36,150 bases of DNA, from positions 1-36,150 of the forward strand of contig NZ_FODY01000034.1 of the NCBI RefSeq assembly GCF_900110485.1. Reading direction: 5' to 3'. The notes under the pieces are model-generated. The model was not told the origin of the DNA, made no database searches, and saw only the letters and a program-made list of their open reading frames with translations. The translations under genes were made by a program, and so were the position numbers. Below are positions 1 to 8,020 of the stretch, piece after piece. The stretch comes from Propionispora vibrioides. Lineage in GTDB: Bacteria; Bacillota; Negativicutes; Propionisporales; Propionisporaceae. Position 1 is the stretch's first letter, and each line of letters starts with the position of its first letter.

Positions 1-337
1 CACGGAGCTAGGAACCTTGATCAAACAGATAAATGCCAAGCTGGTTGGGCACTTTCGCTACTATGGGGTAACCGACAACAGCAATGGAATCCATACCTTT
101 GGATACTGCGTACGGCGTAAATTGTTTGAAATACTCAATCGCAGAAGCCAAAAGAAGAGCTTGACGTGGGAAGGATTTGCAAAACTAACAGATAGATTCC
201 CGCTAGCAAAAGCGAGAATCTATGTGAATATCTATGGCTAAACGTAAGTAAATGCTGCTATGAAGAGCCGGATGCCTTAATAGGGCAAGTCCGGTTCCGT
301 GAGGGGGGCTGGAATGTGAGTTCCGCCTCTACTCGAC
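1..337 (+). mobile_element. Group II intron, 3' end (cut by window edge)
   Basis: The end of an intron-encoded protein is followed by a typical intron 3' end. Domain V is at about 265-297: it begins GAGCCGG, closes CCGGTTC and is 33 nt long. A domain VI-like stem follows (about 301-330), then CTACTCGAC, the usual kind of 3' splice end. The rest of the intron lies before base 1. The exact 3' boundary (about 337) is inferred. The flanking exon is not recognisable as a gene. Confidence 0.85.
2..241 (+). CDS. ltrA: Group II intron reverse transcriptase/maturase, C-terminal fragment
   Basis: This is the last ~79 codons of an intron-encoded protein, open at the left edge. The visible part is the thumb/maturase (domain X) end, with the family's GHFRYYG and RRSQKKSLTWEGF motifs and the usual RIYVNIYG terminus. 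The protein stops there, so it has no C-terminal HNH endonuclease domain. That fits ORF classes which depend on reverse transcription and splicing alone. Domain V follows the stop by about 23 bases, the normal arrangement. Whether the complete protein is active cannot be judged from this piece. Confidence 0.88.
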   Translation, partial: TELGTLIKQINAKLVGHFRYYGVTDNSNGIHTFGYCVRRKLFEILNRRSQKKSLTWEGFAKLTDRFPLAKARIYVNIYG

Positions 338-391
338 CGAGAGGCGGATGATCAGCGAGCTTATGATGATTGCGCAGGTAGGGGGAGGCTA

Positions 392-420
392 TTGACAGGA
401 ACTTTTTGGCCGTGTACTAT
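392..420 (+). promoter_or_regulatory. Sigma-70-type promoter for the purine-riboswitch leader
   Basis: TTGACA (392-397), a 17-bp spacer and TACTAT (415-420) lie about 30 bases before the aptamer. Transcription would start near 427, so the riboswitch is at the 5' end of the mRNA. Confidence 0.65.
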
Positions 421-450
421 ATAGAATGTATTGTGCAACTTCAGATATTT

Positions 451-552
451 CTCGTATAGCCCCGCAATCATAGGGTGGGGGTCTCTACAGGGAGCCTATA
501 CTTCCTAACTACGATGATAAGGAATGTCCTTATCCGTGGTTAGGATTTTTTT
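451..552 (+). promoter_or_regulatory. Purine riboswitch (guanine-type C at specificity position) with intrinsic terminator
   Basis: P1 is TCGTA (452-456) with TACGA (510-514). P2 is 460-465 with 475-480. J2/3 reads GTCTCTAC (481-488), close to the canonical GTTTCTAC. P3 is AGGGA (489-493) with TTCCT (502-506). The base equivalent to position 74 is C509, as in guanine/hypoxanthine aptamers (adenine aptamers have U). Deviations are C in place of U48, a longer L2 and AAC instead of GAC before P1. A long hairpin (504-513 with 535-544, inner stem 516-523 with 527-534) followed by seven T (546-552) is the terminator. Its 5' arm is the same sequence as the P3/J3-1/P1 3' strands. Ligand binding should therefore prevent termination, which makes this an ON switch (inferred). 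Confidence 0.85.
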
Positions 553-598
553 GTGCAATACAACTGTTTGACATAGCTTACAGGAGGATATGTATATT

Positions 599-1543
599 AT
601 GAAATATTCTGTTTCCGTTTTTGTGGGAGCCGCAAGTTACGGGGTATTATCCACGATTGTTGTGTTGGCTTATCAGTCCGGGTTTCAGCTTGGTGAAATT
701 GTGGGCACTCAACTGTTGACCGGTGTGCTGCTTTCCTGGCTGTCCGTGTTTTATATTCAAAAAAGAAAATCGGCTAAGACCGACGGGGGCCGAGGCAATC
801 AGGGCGACGACAGCTCCTATACGAGTTTAACCTGGCGACAAAGAGGCCTGCTTATGCTGGCGGGAGCGCCTACCGTCATTACCGGGCTGCTGTATTATCA
901 GTCGCTTCGCTATATTCCGGCTTCGCTCGCTATTATTTTGCTGTTCCAGTTCACCTGGATTGGCGTGGCCATTCAGGCGGTCCTTACCTGCCGGCGGCCG
1001 GGAAAAAACATGCTGCTGGCCCTGCTGGTTATTTTGGCGGGCACCTTGCTGGCGGCCGGTGTACTGGGTGAAGCTGCGGTGCCTTTCGACCGGTGGGGGA
1101 TTCTGTTTGGCCTGCTGGCGGCAGTCAGCTACTCCTGCTTTATTTTGTTCAGCGGCAGAGTCGTGTCGTCTGCTCATCCGATAAGCCGGAGTGCCTGGAT
1201 GGTTACCGGCGGTTTTATCCTTTTAGCAATTCTGTTTCCGCCTTATTTTTTGTTTAACGGTTCGTTATGGGGGCCGCTGCTGCTGTTTGGCGCGTTGCTC
1301 GGTTTTTTTGGCGCCTTCCTGCCGCCGCTTTTGTTTGCCATTGGCGTACCCCATGTTGGTGAGGGTATGGCCGGCATTTTGGGAGCGGCGGAGCTGCCTG
1401 TGGCGGTACTCATGTCTTCCCTGGTGCTGCATGAGCCGGTCGGCGAAGTGCGCTGGCTGGGCGTAGCGTTGATTCTGGCCGGGGTGGCGCTGCCTGAGTT
1501 GCGGAAGCTGCGCAAGCGGAGCAATAGTTCGCTGGCCTCTTGA
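599..1543 (+). CDS. DMT superfamily (EamA-type) permease, probable metabolite exporter
   Basis: A 314-residue membrane protein with about ten hydrophobic segments arranged as two EamA repeats, joined by a short charged loop near residues 60-75 (KRKSAKTDGG). EamA proteins of the drug/metabolite transporter family usually export small metabolites. I start at ATG 599: AGGAGG (582-587) is 11 bases upstream, whereas the in-frame ATG at 590 is only 2 bases from it. The gene lies directly behind a purine riboswitch whose geometry predicts activation by ligand. A purine base or nucleoside exporter is therefore the likeliest role, as for B. subtilis PbuE (an MFS protein, not a homologue). The substrate is inferred from context only. 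Confidence 0.85.
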   Translation: MKYSVSVFVGAASYGVLSTIVVLAYQSGFQLGEIVGTQLLTGVLLSWLSVFYIQKRKSAKTDGGRGNQGDDSSYTSLTWRQRGLLMLAGAPTVITGLLYYQSLRYIPASLAIILLFQFTWIGVAIQAVLTCRRPGKNMLLALLVILAGTLLAAGVLGEAAVPFDRWGILFGLLAAVSYSCFILFSGRVVSSAHPISRSAWMVTGGFILLAILFPPYFLFNGSLWGPLLLFGALLGFFGAFLPPLLFAIGVPHVGEGMAGILGAAELPVAVLMSSLVLHEPVGEVRWLGVALILAGVALPELRKLRKRSNSSLAS

Positions 1544-1570
1544 GAAGGGGAGTTGTCGAGCGCCTTCTCA
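1541..1570 (+). terminator. Weak terminator-like hairpin after the DMT gene
   Basis: TGAGAAGG (1541-1548) pairs with CCTTCTCA (1563-1570) and is followed by TTGTTT, not a clean T-run. It begins at the stop codon of the permease gene. It may only be a partial terminator. Confidence 0.4.
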
Positions 1571-1643
1571 TTGTTTAGGGAGAGAGGAAGTTTTTCTTGC
1601 CCGAAATAAGCGACAACGCCTTTCTAAAGCAGGCTTTTGCCGC

Positions 1644-1672
1644 TTGACAACTAACGACGTTAGTATTAGTAT
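1644..1672 (+). promoter_or_regulatory. Promoter with perfect palindromic operator in the spacer
   Basis: TTGACA (1644-1649), a 17-bp spacer and TAGTAT (1667-1672). The spacer contains the perfect 15-bp palindrome ACTAACGACGTTAGT (1650-1664). An operator between -35 and -10 ahead of a TetR-family gene is the classic autorepression arrangement. The in-frame TTG at 1644 is the -35 box, not a start codon. Confidence 0.7.
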
Positions 1673-1730
1673 AAATGTGGTTAGTGAAGTTGCTGACAAG
1701 TCCGGTCAGCGAAAGGAAAGCAGGGATTAT

Positions 1731-2321
1731 TTGAAGATACGGATAGGTCTAAATAACCGGATATTGATTGAAACGGCGGCGCAAATCGCCGACGAACTCG
1801 GGCTGGCGGCGGTGACGCTTACCGAAGTGTCCGACCGTCTGGGTGTCCGTAAGCCGTCACTATATAATCACGTTAAGGGGCTGCCTGATTTGCGGAAGGG
1901 GCTGGCGGTGTTTGGCAGCAGCCAGCTTAGGGCAAGGATCGGCGAAGCCGCTGTGGGAAAAGCCCGGCAGGATGCTATCCGGGCCATTGCTGCCGAGTAC
2001 CGTCTATTTGCTCATGAACGGCCCGGCCTGTATCAGGCGATTGTTGCCTGGTCGGACCGGGAGGACCCGGCCGTGAAGGCGGCAACGAAGGAGCTTATGG
2101 AAGTGTTTTATGCCGTGCTGCGCGGCTACCGGCTGCAGGACGAGGCTCTTGTCCATGCGGTACGCGGTTTGCGCAGCGTCATGCACGGGTTTGTGGCGCT
2201 GGAGGCGTCCGGCTGGTTTGCTCAGCCGGCGGAACGGGACATAAGCTACCAGCAGCTCTTAGATACCTTTATCCGCGGCCTGGAAGTGCTGGCTGGGGAG
2301 GAGCAGGGTAAAGATGCCTGA
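1731..2321 (+). CDS. TetR/AcrR family transcriptional regulator
   Basis: About 196 residues. An N-terminal helix-turn-helix lies at residues 5-50 with the family signature AAQIADELGLAAVTLTEVSD..LGVRKPSLYNHV. The C-terminal part looks like the WHG-type ligand domain. I prefer TTG 1731 (MKIRIGLNNRIL): GGAAAGCAGGG lies just upstream and family members start about ten residues before the HTH. The open frame reaches to 1644, but that would put the promoter inside the gene; GTG 1677 is a second alternative. It probably represses its own promoter through the palindrome at 1650-1664 and controls the MFS exporter downstream. Confidence 0.88.
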   Translation: MKIRIGLNNRILIETAAQIADELGLAAVTLTEVSDRLGVRKPSLYNHVKGLPDLRKGLAVFGSSQLRARIGEAAVGKARQDAIRAIAAEYRLFAHERPGLYQAIVAWSDREDPAVKAATKELMEVFYAVLRGYRLQDEALVHAVRGLRSVMHGFVALEASGWFAQPAERDISYQQLLDTFIRGLEVLAGEEQGKDA

Positions 2322-2326
2322 GGACA

Positions 2327-2479
2327 CCGGTACTTTATCCGTCTTAATTCAGTGAATGCTGGCGAGCTAGCTCCTGCAACGCTTCGTTGGCGCCAGTCCG
2401 CATACTTCGGTATGCTTCTTTCCTCTGCCTTGTATTGCAAAAAATAGCCTCGCCATGTTTTAGGACTGACAAGTACCGG
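2327..2479 (+). mobile_element. Inverted-repeat element, copy A (MITE-like)
   Basis: Copy A is 153 bp with perfect 9-bp ends: CCGGTACTT (2327-2335) and AAGTACCGG (2471-2479). Inside are the hairpin GCATAC-TTCG-GTATGC (2400-2415) and the block CTCTGCCTTG...CAAAAAAT..CCTCGCCAT (about 2423-2456), both shared with the copies at 15974 and 17762. It sits between the TetR and MFS genes and ends 25 bases before the MFS start codon. It contains no ORF. Confidence 0.7.
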
Positions 2480-2504
2480 GCAGGCGCTAAAGTGGGGATT
2501 TTTT

Positions 2505-3716
2505 ATGGAAATGTGGAAAAGAAATTTGTTTATTTGTTGGCTGGGCGCGTTTGCAACGTCTTCAGCCTTAAGTCAGGTGGCACCGATCCTGCCTTTATAT
2601 ATTGATCATTTAGGAGTGCACGCCACGGCGGATATTGAGCTGTGGTCAGGGATCGCCTTTGGCTGCACGACGCTGGCCCTGGGGCTGGTCTCGCCACTCT
2701 GGGGCAAACTGGCCGATCAATATGGCCGTAAGCCCATGCTGCTTAGGGCAAGTCTGGGCATGGCCATTATTGTTAGTTGTATGGGTTTTGTGCAAAACGT
2801 TTACGAACTGGTAGGTCTGCGGCTGCTGCTGGGGACGATTGCCGGTTTTAATTCGGGTGCGATCACACTGATTGCCACTCAAACGCCGAAGGAGCGAGCC
2901 GGCTGGGCGCTGGGGACACTTTCTACCGGTGTGGTGGGCGGCACGCTGTTAGGGCCTTTGCTGGGCGGTTACTTAGCGGAAGCGACAGGCTTCCGGAACA
3001 TGTTTTTTGTGATGGGAGCCTTGCTGCTGCTGGCCTTCGCGTTAACCCTGTTCTTTGTGAAAGAAAAGGTTGTGACCAATAAAAAAGAGGTGCTCAGTTT
3101 CCAGGAGGTTTGGCAGAAGCTGCCCGATCAGCGGCTCTTGCTGTCCATGTTCTTTACCACCTTTGTGCTGCAGGTGGCGCTATTTTCCATTGAACCGATT
3201 ATTACTGTCTATATTGACACGCTGTCGCCCGGTAATGATCACCTGGCGGTCATTGCCGGCCTGGTCTTTGCGGCGTCAGGGATGGCCAGCATACTGGCGG
3301 CTTCCTCACTGGGCAAGCTCTCCGACCGGATTGGCGCTCACAAGGTTATTCTAGTGGCGTTAATTGCGGCGGGTTGTTTATTTGTGCCCCAGGCACTGGT
3401 TAAAAATGAATGGCAGCTTATGATGCTGCGCTTTTTGCTGGGGATCGCCACGGCCGCGTTGATGCCGTCGATCAATACGCTCTTAAAGCAGAGTATTCCC
3501 GATGAAATTGCCGGACGGGTATTTGGCTACAATCAGGCGGCCCAGTTTTTCGGAACCTTTACCGGCGCGTTGGCCGGGGGACAGATTGCCGCCCATTTCG
3601 GAATTTACTATGTGTTTTATTTGACCAGCGCCTTGTTGCTGATAAATGCCGTTTGGGTGTACCATACTGTTTTCAAACGGGTTTCGGAGGAACTGACGGC
3701 GGTACCCAATCACTAG
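2505..3716 (+). CDS. MFS multidrug/drug efflux transporter (DHA1 type)
   Basis: 403 residues with about 12 transmembrane segments in two halves. The loop motif between TM2 and TM3 is GKLADQYGRKP (motif A), repeated in the second half as GKLSDRIGAHK. Motif C-like GTLLGPLLGG lies in TM5, typical of drug:H+ antiporters. The start is ATG 2505 with GGGG at 2494-2497; ATG 2511 is possible but worse spaced. The preceding TetR gene probably regulates it, although the inverted-repeat element now lies between them. Substrate unknown; similar proteins export drugs, dyes or sugars. Confidence 0.88.
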   Translation: MEMWKRNLFICWLGAFATSSALSQVAPILPLYIDHLGVHATADIELWSGIAFGCTTLALGLVSPLWGKLADQYGRKPMLLRASLGMAIIVSCMGFVQNVYELVGLRLLLGTIAGFNSGAITLIATQTPKERAGWALGTLSTGVVGGTLLGPLLGGYLAEATGFRNMFFVMGALLLLAFALTLFFVKEKVVTNKKEVLSFQEVWQKLPDQRLLLSMFFTTFVLQVALFSIEPIITVYIDTLSPGNDHLAVIAGLVFAASGMASILAASSLGKLSDRIGAHKVILVALIAAGCLFVPQALVKNEWQLMMLRFLLGIATAALMPSINTLLKQSIPDEIAGRVFGYNQAAQFFGTFTGALAGGQIAAHFGIYYVFYLTSALLLINAVWVYHTVFKRVSEELTAVPNH

Positions 3717-3737
3717 GGAATATGTATTGACTGAGAG

Positions 3738-3785
3738 AAGCACTGTGAGCCGGTCTCGCCACCGGTTCACAGTGCTTTCTTTGCT
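3738..3785 (+). terminator. Rho-independent terminator after MFS gene
   Basis: AGCACTGTGA-GCCGGT (3739-3754) pairs with ACCGGT-TCACAGTGCT (3761-3776) and is followed by TTCTTTGCTTT. Confidence 0.9.
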
Positions 3786-3939
3786 TTAACGGCAGGATTC
3801 TGCCTTTTGCCACAGAACTTGTAAACATAAACAAAAGGCTGTTGGCTTAGAATATTGTCAGAGATATATTTCCTGACCTTATTCGTTGCGGTAAAATGTG
3901 GCCGGAGCGGTGTATCCGGCTGGGAAATGGGGTTGAACG

Positions 3940-4887
3940 ATGAGAAAATTAGTTGTTATCATGTTAAGCATTGTGTTTATGCTGGCGCTGACCGGCTGCG
4001 GAACGGGACCAGGCGGCGGCACCGGAGAGCAGGCGGGCCAGACGCTTACGGTAGGACTTATGCCGGACGTGGATTCTATCCCGTTTATCATTGCGCAGGA
4101 AAAGGGCTTTTTCAAGGAAGAAGGCGTGAATGTCACGCTCAAATCGTTTAAAAGTGCTGTCGACCGGGACAGTGCCTTGCAGAGCGGCAATCTGGACGGG
4201 GCGATTTCCGACGTGCTGGCTGAGGCATTTGCCAAGGACGGCGGTTTTGATACGGTGATTACTTCGGCCACCACAGGCAATTACAAACTGGTGGCCGGCA
4301 AGGGCGAAGCCGTGACGGCCCTGCAGGACCTAAAGGGAAAAGATGTGGCGATTTCCAAAAACACCATTATCGAGTATGTGACCGATACGATCGGCACCAA
4401 GGGTGGACTGGCCGCCGATGATATGAACAAGGTCATTGTGCCGCAAATTCCGGCGCGGCTGGAAATGCTGCAAAATGGCAAAATCGCTGCCGCCACCCTG
4501 CCCGACCCATTGGCAACGCTGGCCGTGAAAAGTGGGGCCAGGCTGGTAAGCAGTTCGGAACAACTGGGCATTAATCCGGGCGTTATGCTCTTTACCAACA
4601 AGGCGACAGAAGCAAAAGCCAAGGAGATTGCCGCCATGTACCGGGCTTACAACAAGGCGATTGAGTATTTGGCAAAAGAACCCAGAGACAGCTATATTGA
4701 TCTGGTGATTGAGAAAGCCGGCTTCCCGGCGGTGGTGAAAGATTCGCTGGAACTGCCGCAGTATAAAAAAGCCGCCGCTCCTGTTCCCGCCGATGTGGAG
4801 GCGGTTATTGCCTGGCTGCAGCAAAAGCAGTTGATCCAAAAGGGCTACTCCTATGAAGAACTGGTTAACGACCGGTTTGTCAGGTAA
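3940..4887 (+). CDS. ABC transporter substrate-binding lipoprotein (NitT/TauT type)
   Basis: 315 residues. The N-terminal signal ends in the lipobox LTGC, so Cys20 should be lipidated. The mature part is an NMT1/SsuA-like periplasmic-binding fold (TVGLMPDVDSIPFIIAQEKGFFKEEGVNVTL; repeated LQSGNLDGAISD and LQNGKIAAATLPDP elements). Family members bind nitrate, sulfonates, taurine or thiamine precursors. It is the first gene of a three-gene operon with its ATPase (six bases downstream) and permease. A weak promoter with -10 TAAAAT (3892-3897) is possible. No riboswitch is visible, so the substrate cannot be named. Confidence 0.88.
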   Translation: MRKLVVIMLSIVFMLALTGCGTGPGGGTGEQAGQTLTVGLMPDVDSIPFIIAQEKGFFKEEGVNVTLKSFKSAVDRDSALQSGNLDGAISDVLAEAFAKDGGFDTVITSATTGNYKLVAGKGEAVTALQDLKGKDVAISKNTIIEYVTDTIGTKGGLAADDMNKVIVPQIPARLEMLQNGKIAAATLPDPLATLAVKSGARLVSSSEQLGINPGVMLFTNKATEAKAKEIAAMYRAYNKAIEYLAKEPRDSYIDLVIEKAGFPAVVKDSLELPQYKKAAAPVPADVEAVIAWLQQKQLIQKGYSYEELVNDRFVR

Positions 4888-4893
4888 CAGGTC

Positions 4894-5640
4894 ATGCTTC
4901 GGATCAAAGAACTGACCGTCGGCTATACCTCACAGGAGGAAAACTATACGGCGCTGGCCGGAATCAATCTGGAGCTTGCTCCCGGTGAAACCTGTGCGAT
5001 CATCGGTCCTTCCGGCTGCGGCAAGTCCACGCTCCTCAAGGTGCTGGCCGGCATTATTACCGATTTTACGGGACAGGTAGAAATGAACGGACAGCCTCTG
5101 CGGCCGGCCGAGCAGCAAATCGGGTTTATTCCGCAAAATTACGGCCTGTTGCCTTGGAAAAATGTCTATGAGAATATTTGTCTCGGGACGAAAATAAAAA
5201 AGCAAGCCCGGTCCGGCCAGGCCATACAGGAGGTCATCGGCCAACTGGGGCTTAGCGGACTGGAAAAACGCTATCCCGGCGAGCTAAGCGGCGGGCAGCA
5301 GCAGCGGGTATCGCTGGCCCGCAGCTTCTTGTTGCAGCCTGACTTATTGTTGATGGATGAACCTTTTTCCGCGTTGGACGCGATGACCAGGGAGGAAATT
5401 CAGCAAGTATTTCTTCATGTCTGGAAGACACACGCCGTTTCGACCTTTCTGGTCACCCATCATGTGGAGGAGGCTGTGTATTTGGGCAAAAAGATTGTCA
5501 TTTTATCCGGCTGTCCCGGCCAGGTCAGTCAGGTGCTGGATAATCCCCTGTTCGGGCAGGAGGCGGTCCGCGAACAGGCTGAGTTTTTCCGGATGTGCCT
5601 GACTTTGCGTAAACTGATAAAAGAGGACTGGTCGCTATGA
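4894..5640 (+). CDS. ABC transporter ATP-binding protein (NitT/TauT type)
   Basis: 248 residues with a complete nucleotide-binding domain: Walker A GPSGCGKST (residues 38-46), Q-loop IPQNYGLLPW, signature LSGGQQQR, Walker B LLLMDEPFSALD and the switch His in LVTHHVEEA. The PW after the Q-loop and the DEPFSALD sequence are typical of SsuB/TauB-like ATPases. It lies six bases after the binding-protein gene, and its end overlaps the permease start by four bases (ATGA), indicating translational coupling. Confidence 0.9.
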   Translation: MLRIKELTVGYTSQEENYTALAGINLELAPGETCAIIGPSGCGKSTLLKVLAGIITDFTGQVEMNGQPLRPAEQQIGFIPQNYGLLPWKNVYENICLGTKIKKQARSGQAIQEVIGQLGLSGLEKRYPGELSGGQQQRVSLARSFLLQPDLLLMDEPFSALDAMTREEIQQVFLHVWKTHAVSTFLVTHHVEEAVYLGKKIVILSGCPGQVSQVLDNPLFGQEAVREQAEFFRMCLTLRKLIKEDWSL

Positions 5641-6383
5641 GGAGCAAAAGAGCAGGGCTGGGATATCTGTATGGGGTAGCGCTCTTTCTGATCATCTGGC
5701 AGGCTGTCGCCGCTTTGGTCAACCTGCCGATCATTCCTTATCCCGTGCTGGTGGCGGTCACGCTGATTAAAATTTTTGCGGCAAAAATTGCCGCCCACGG
5801 TTTTTACAGCCTGTGGCGTATTCTGGCGGGCGTTCTGCTGGCGGTGGCAGCCGGCATGCCTTTAGGGTTATGTATGGGCTATTTTTCCCGCTGGGACAGG
5901 ACGTTATCGCCTCTGGTCTATCTGACCTATCCCATCCCGAAAATCGCCCTGCTGCCTGTTCTGATGCTGTTGTTTGGCCTGGGCGAGGCTTCGAAAATCC
6001 TGATGATTTTTTTAATCATTGTGTTCCAGGTGGTGGTGGCCGTACGGGATGGTGTAAAGAGCATTCCCAGGGAGACCTACTATCCGCTCTATTCGCTGGG
6101 CGCTAGGTTTGGTGCGGTGGCGCGGGACATTTTAGTTCCGGCGTCGCTGCCGCAGTTTTTCACCTCGCTGCGAGTGGCGATGGCGACAGCCGTTTCGGTG
6201 CTTTTTTTCACCGAGACCTTTGGCACGCAGTACGGCATGGGGTATTTTATTATGGACGCCTGGATGCGGGTGAATTATCTGGAAATGTACGCCGGCATTG
6301 TGGTGCTTAGTCTGATCGGGCTATTTTTGTTCGCCTTGATTGACTACTTAGAGCGCCGGTTATGCTATTGGCAATATAAATAG
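5637..6383 (+). CDS. ABC transporter permease (NitT/TauT type)
   Basis: 248 residues with about six membrane segments. The cytoplasmic EAA-like loop is around residues 150-180 (YYPLYSLGARFGAVARDILVPASLP), the docking site for the ATPase. It completes the import system with the two upstream genes and overlaps the ATPase gene by ATGA. A strong terminator follows at 6411. The family usually works as a homodimer, consistent with a single permease gene. Confidence 0.9.
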   Translation: MRSKRAGLGYLYGVALFLIIWQAVAALVNLPIIPYPVLVAVTLIKIFAAKIAAHGFYSLWRILAGVLLAVAAGMPLGLCMGYFSRWDRTLSPLVYLTYPIPKIALLPVLMLLFGLGEASKILMIFLIIVFQVVVAVRDGVKSIPRETYYPLYSLGARFGAVARDILVPASLPQFFTSLRVAMATAVSVLFFTETFGTQYGMGYFIMDAWMRVNYLEMYAGIVVLSLIGLFLFALIDYLERRLCYWQYK

Positions 6384-6410
6384 GCAGCGATGCTTTAGAG
6401 ATTGGAAGCG

Positions 6411-6441
6411 ACGGTACTGAAGACGAGTACCGTTTTTTTTT
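6411..6441 (+). terminator. Rho-independent terminator of the ABC operon
   Basis: ACGGTACT (6411-6418) pairs perfectly with AGTACCGT (6426-6433), followed by an unbroken run of T to 6441. Confidence 0.93.
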
Positions 6442-6581
6442 GCGGATAAGAATGGAAAGGGAGAGAGGTCCGCTTTAATAGCGGATAACTGCAAAAAAAC
6501 GGGCTAATTTCTGGAATTATCGCAACGTAGCGGGATTGCTTGTTAATTAAAATCATATTAAGATTAATATTGTTCTGATTA

Positions 6582-6597
6582 CTAATGTTAAAATTAG
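6582..6597 (+). promoter_or_regulatory. Possible operator upstream of the padR-like gene
   Basis: Inverted repeat CTAAT-gttaaa-ATTAG in an AT-rich stretch (about 6541-6597), immediately before the ribosome binding site. PadR regulators usually bind short AT-rich palindromes at their own promoter. The -10/-35 boxes are not clear, so this is tentative. Confidence 0.3.
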
Positions 6598-6609
6598 GCG
6601 GTGATAGAA

Positions 6610-6960
6610 GTGGTGCAAAAAAGTGAGCAGAAAACCTGGACCAAGATTATTATGGCGTTGTATTTGCTTACCTTCTTAGCCAAGGGGCCGGCTTATGGCA
6701 ACAAAATGGCGGAGGAAATCAAACGGCGCACCCAGGGGGCGATTACACCCAATCCCAATGCGCTCTATCCGTTGCTGCGGATTATGGAGGAACGGAGCTA
6801 TGTGGTGGGACACTGGGAAGATAACGATAAGCGCAGCAAACGTATTTATTCAATTACCGAGCAGGGCCGTGCTTATATTCCCGAGCTGGTGAAAAAGGTG
6901 ACTGCACGATTGAACGAAGTAGAACGGAACATACAAATTATTCGAAATGATTTACTGTAA
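6610..6960 (+). CDS. PadR family transcriptional regulator
   Basis: About 116 residues. The PadR winged helix spans residues 12-90: the recognition region YGNKMAEEIKRRTQGAITPNPNALYPLL is followed by the wing RSKRIYSITEQGR, and the short C-terminal helix is the dimerisation arm. The start is set by AGGCGGTGAT (6596-6605), nearly a full match to the 16S anti-Shine-Dalgarno. This points to GTG 6610 (or GTG 6613) rather than the GTG at 6601, which is inside the ribosome binding site. The HlyD/EmrB exporter follows after 16 bases, so the likely role is a ligand-responsive local repressor. Confidence 0.85.
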   Translation: MVQKSEQKTWTKIIMALYLLTFLAKGPAYGNKMAEEIKRRTQGAITPNPNALYPLLRIMEERSYVVGHWEDNDKRSKRIYSITEQGRAYIPELVKKVTARLNEVERNIQIIRNDLL

Positions 6961-6976
6961 TTAGGGAGAGTGGACA

Positions 6977-7999
6977 ATGGGTCAGGCAACAAATAGACTA
7001 AGTAAACGAACAATGGGAGTGATCGTCGGGCTGATTGTTTTAATTGCTGTCAGCGGCGGCGTATGGTGGTGGATTCGCAGCAGCCGGATTGTCTCGACAG
7101 ACGATGCCCGGGTGAAAGGGACAATTGTCAATATCAGTGCCAAAGTGACCGGCAGAGTGGAAAAACTGCTGGTGCAGGAGGGGGATGCCGTAACAGCCGG
7201 CCAGGTGATTGCCACCATTGAACAACGGGAATTCCAGGCACAACTGGAGCAGGCGCAGGCTGCTCTGGCGGCAGCGCAGGCCAAACTGGCGCTGGCCGAG
7301 GCCGGCAACCGGCCGCAGGAAATTGCCGAAGCCGGTGCTTCGGTGACGCAAGCGCAGGCGACGATGGAAAATGCCCGGAAGGAATATGAACGGGTGGAAG
7401 CGCTCTATCGTCAGGGCGGTATTTCAGCCCAGCAGCGGGATGCGGCGAAAACGGCCTGGGAGGTAGCCAAGGCCCAGTATGAGGCGGCCCAGAACTCTTA
7501 CAGTGTGACTAACGAAGGGTCCCGGCCGGAAGATATAAAAATGCTGCAGGCCCAGGTACAGCAAGCCCAGGCGGCGGTAAAAAGTGCCCAGGTGCAACTG
7601 GATGATACGGTCATTAAAGCACCGGTCAGCGGCACACTGGCCTTAAAGTCGGTGGAAGACGGCGAAGTGGTATCCTCCGGACAGCCGCTGGTAAGCATAG
7701 CCAATCTGTCGGATGTCTGGGTTGCCGCTAATATTGAGGAAACCTATATCGGCAAGGTCAAGGCCGGCCAGGAGGTCAGCTTTACGATAGACGCCTATCC
7801 GGGCAAAACCTTTACCGGCAAGGTGAAGGAAGTAGGACCGGCGGCCGGGTCGCAGTTCGCGCTGCTGCCTAACGAGAATACTTCGGGAAACTTTACGAAA
7901 GTGACACAGCGGCTGCCGATAAAAATTCAGGCTGAAAATGCGGCGGATGGAGAATTAAAACCGGGCATGTCGGCGATCATTGAAATTCATGTGCGCTAA
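6977..7999 (+). CDS. HlyD/EmrA-type membrane fusion protein
   Basis: 340 residues. One N-terminal membrane anchor (about 13-33) precedes a lipoyl-like half (DARVKGTIVNISAKVTGRV..). A long Ala/Gln-rich coiled-coil hairpin spans about residues 83-200, followed by the second lipoyl half (VIKAPVSGTLALKSVEDGEVVSSGQP) and a beta-barrel domain. It would bridge the inner-membrane pump encoded next to an outer-membrane channel of TolC type; a candidate is encoded at 14069-15352. The gene begins 16 bases after padR and ends 21 bases before the pump gene, so it is one operon. Confidence 0.9.
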   Translation: MGQATNRLSKRTMGVIVGLIVLIAVSGGVWWWIRSSRIVSTDDARVKGTIVNISAKVTGRVEKLLVQEGDAVTAGQVIATIEQREFQAQLEQAQAALAAAQAKLALAEAGNRPQEIAEAGASVTQAQATMENARKEYERVEALYRQGGISAQQRDAAKTAWEVAKAQYEAAQNSYSVTNEGSRPEDIKMLQAQVQQAQAAVKSAQVQLDDTVIKAPVSGTLALKSVEDGEVVSSGQPLVSIANLSDVWVAANIEETYIGKVKAGQEVSFTIDAYPGKTFTGKVKEVGPAAGSQFALLPNENTSGNFTKVTQRLPIKIQAENAADGELKPGMSAIIEIHVR

Positions 8000-8020
8000 C
8001 CGGGAGAAGGTAAAACAGTT

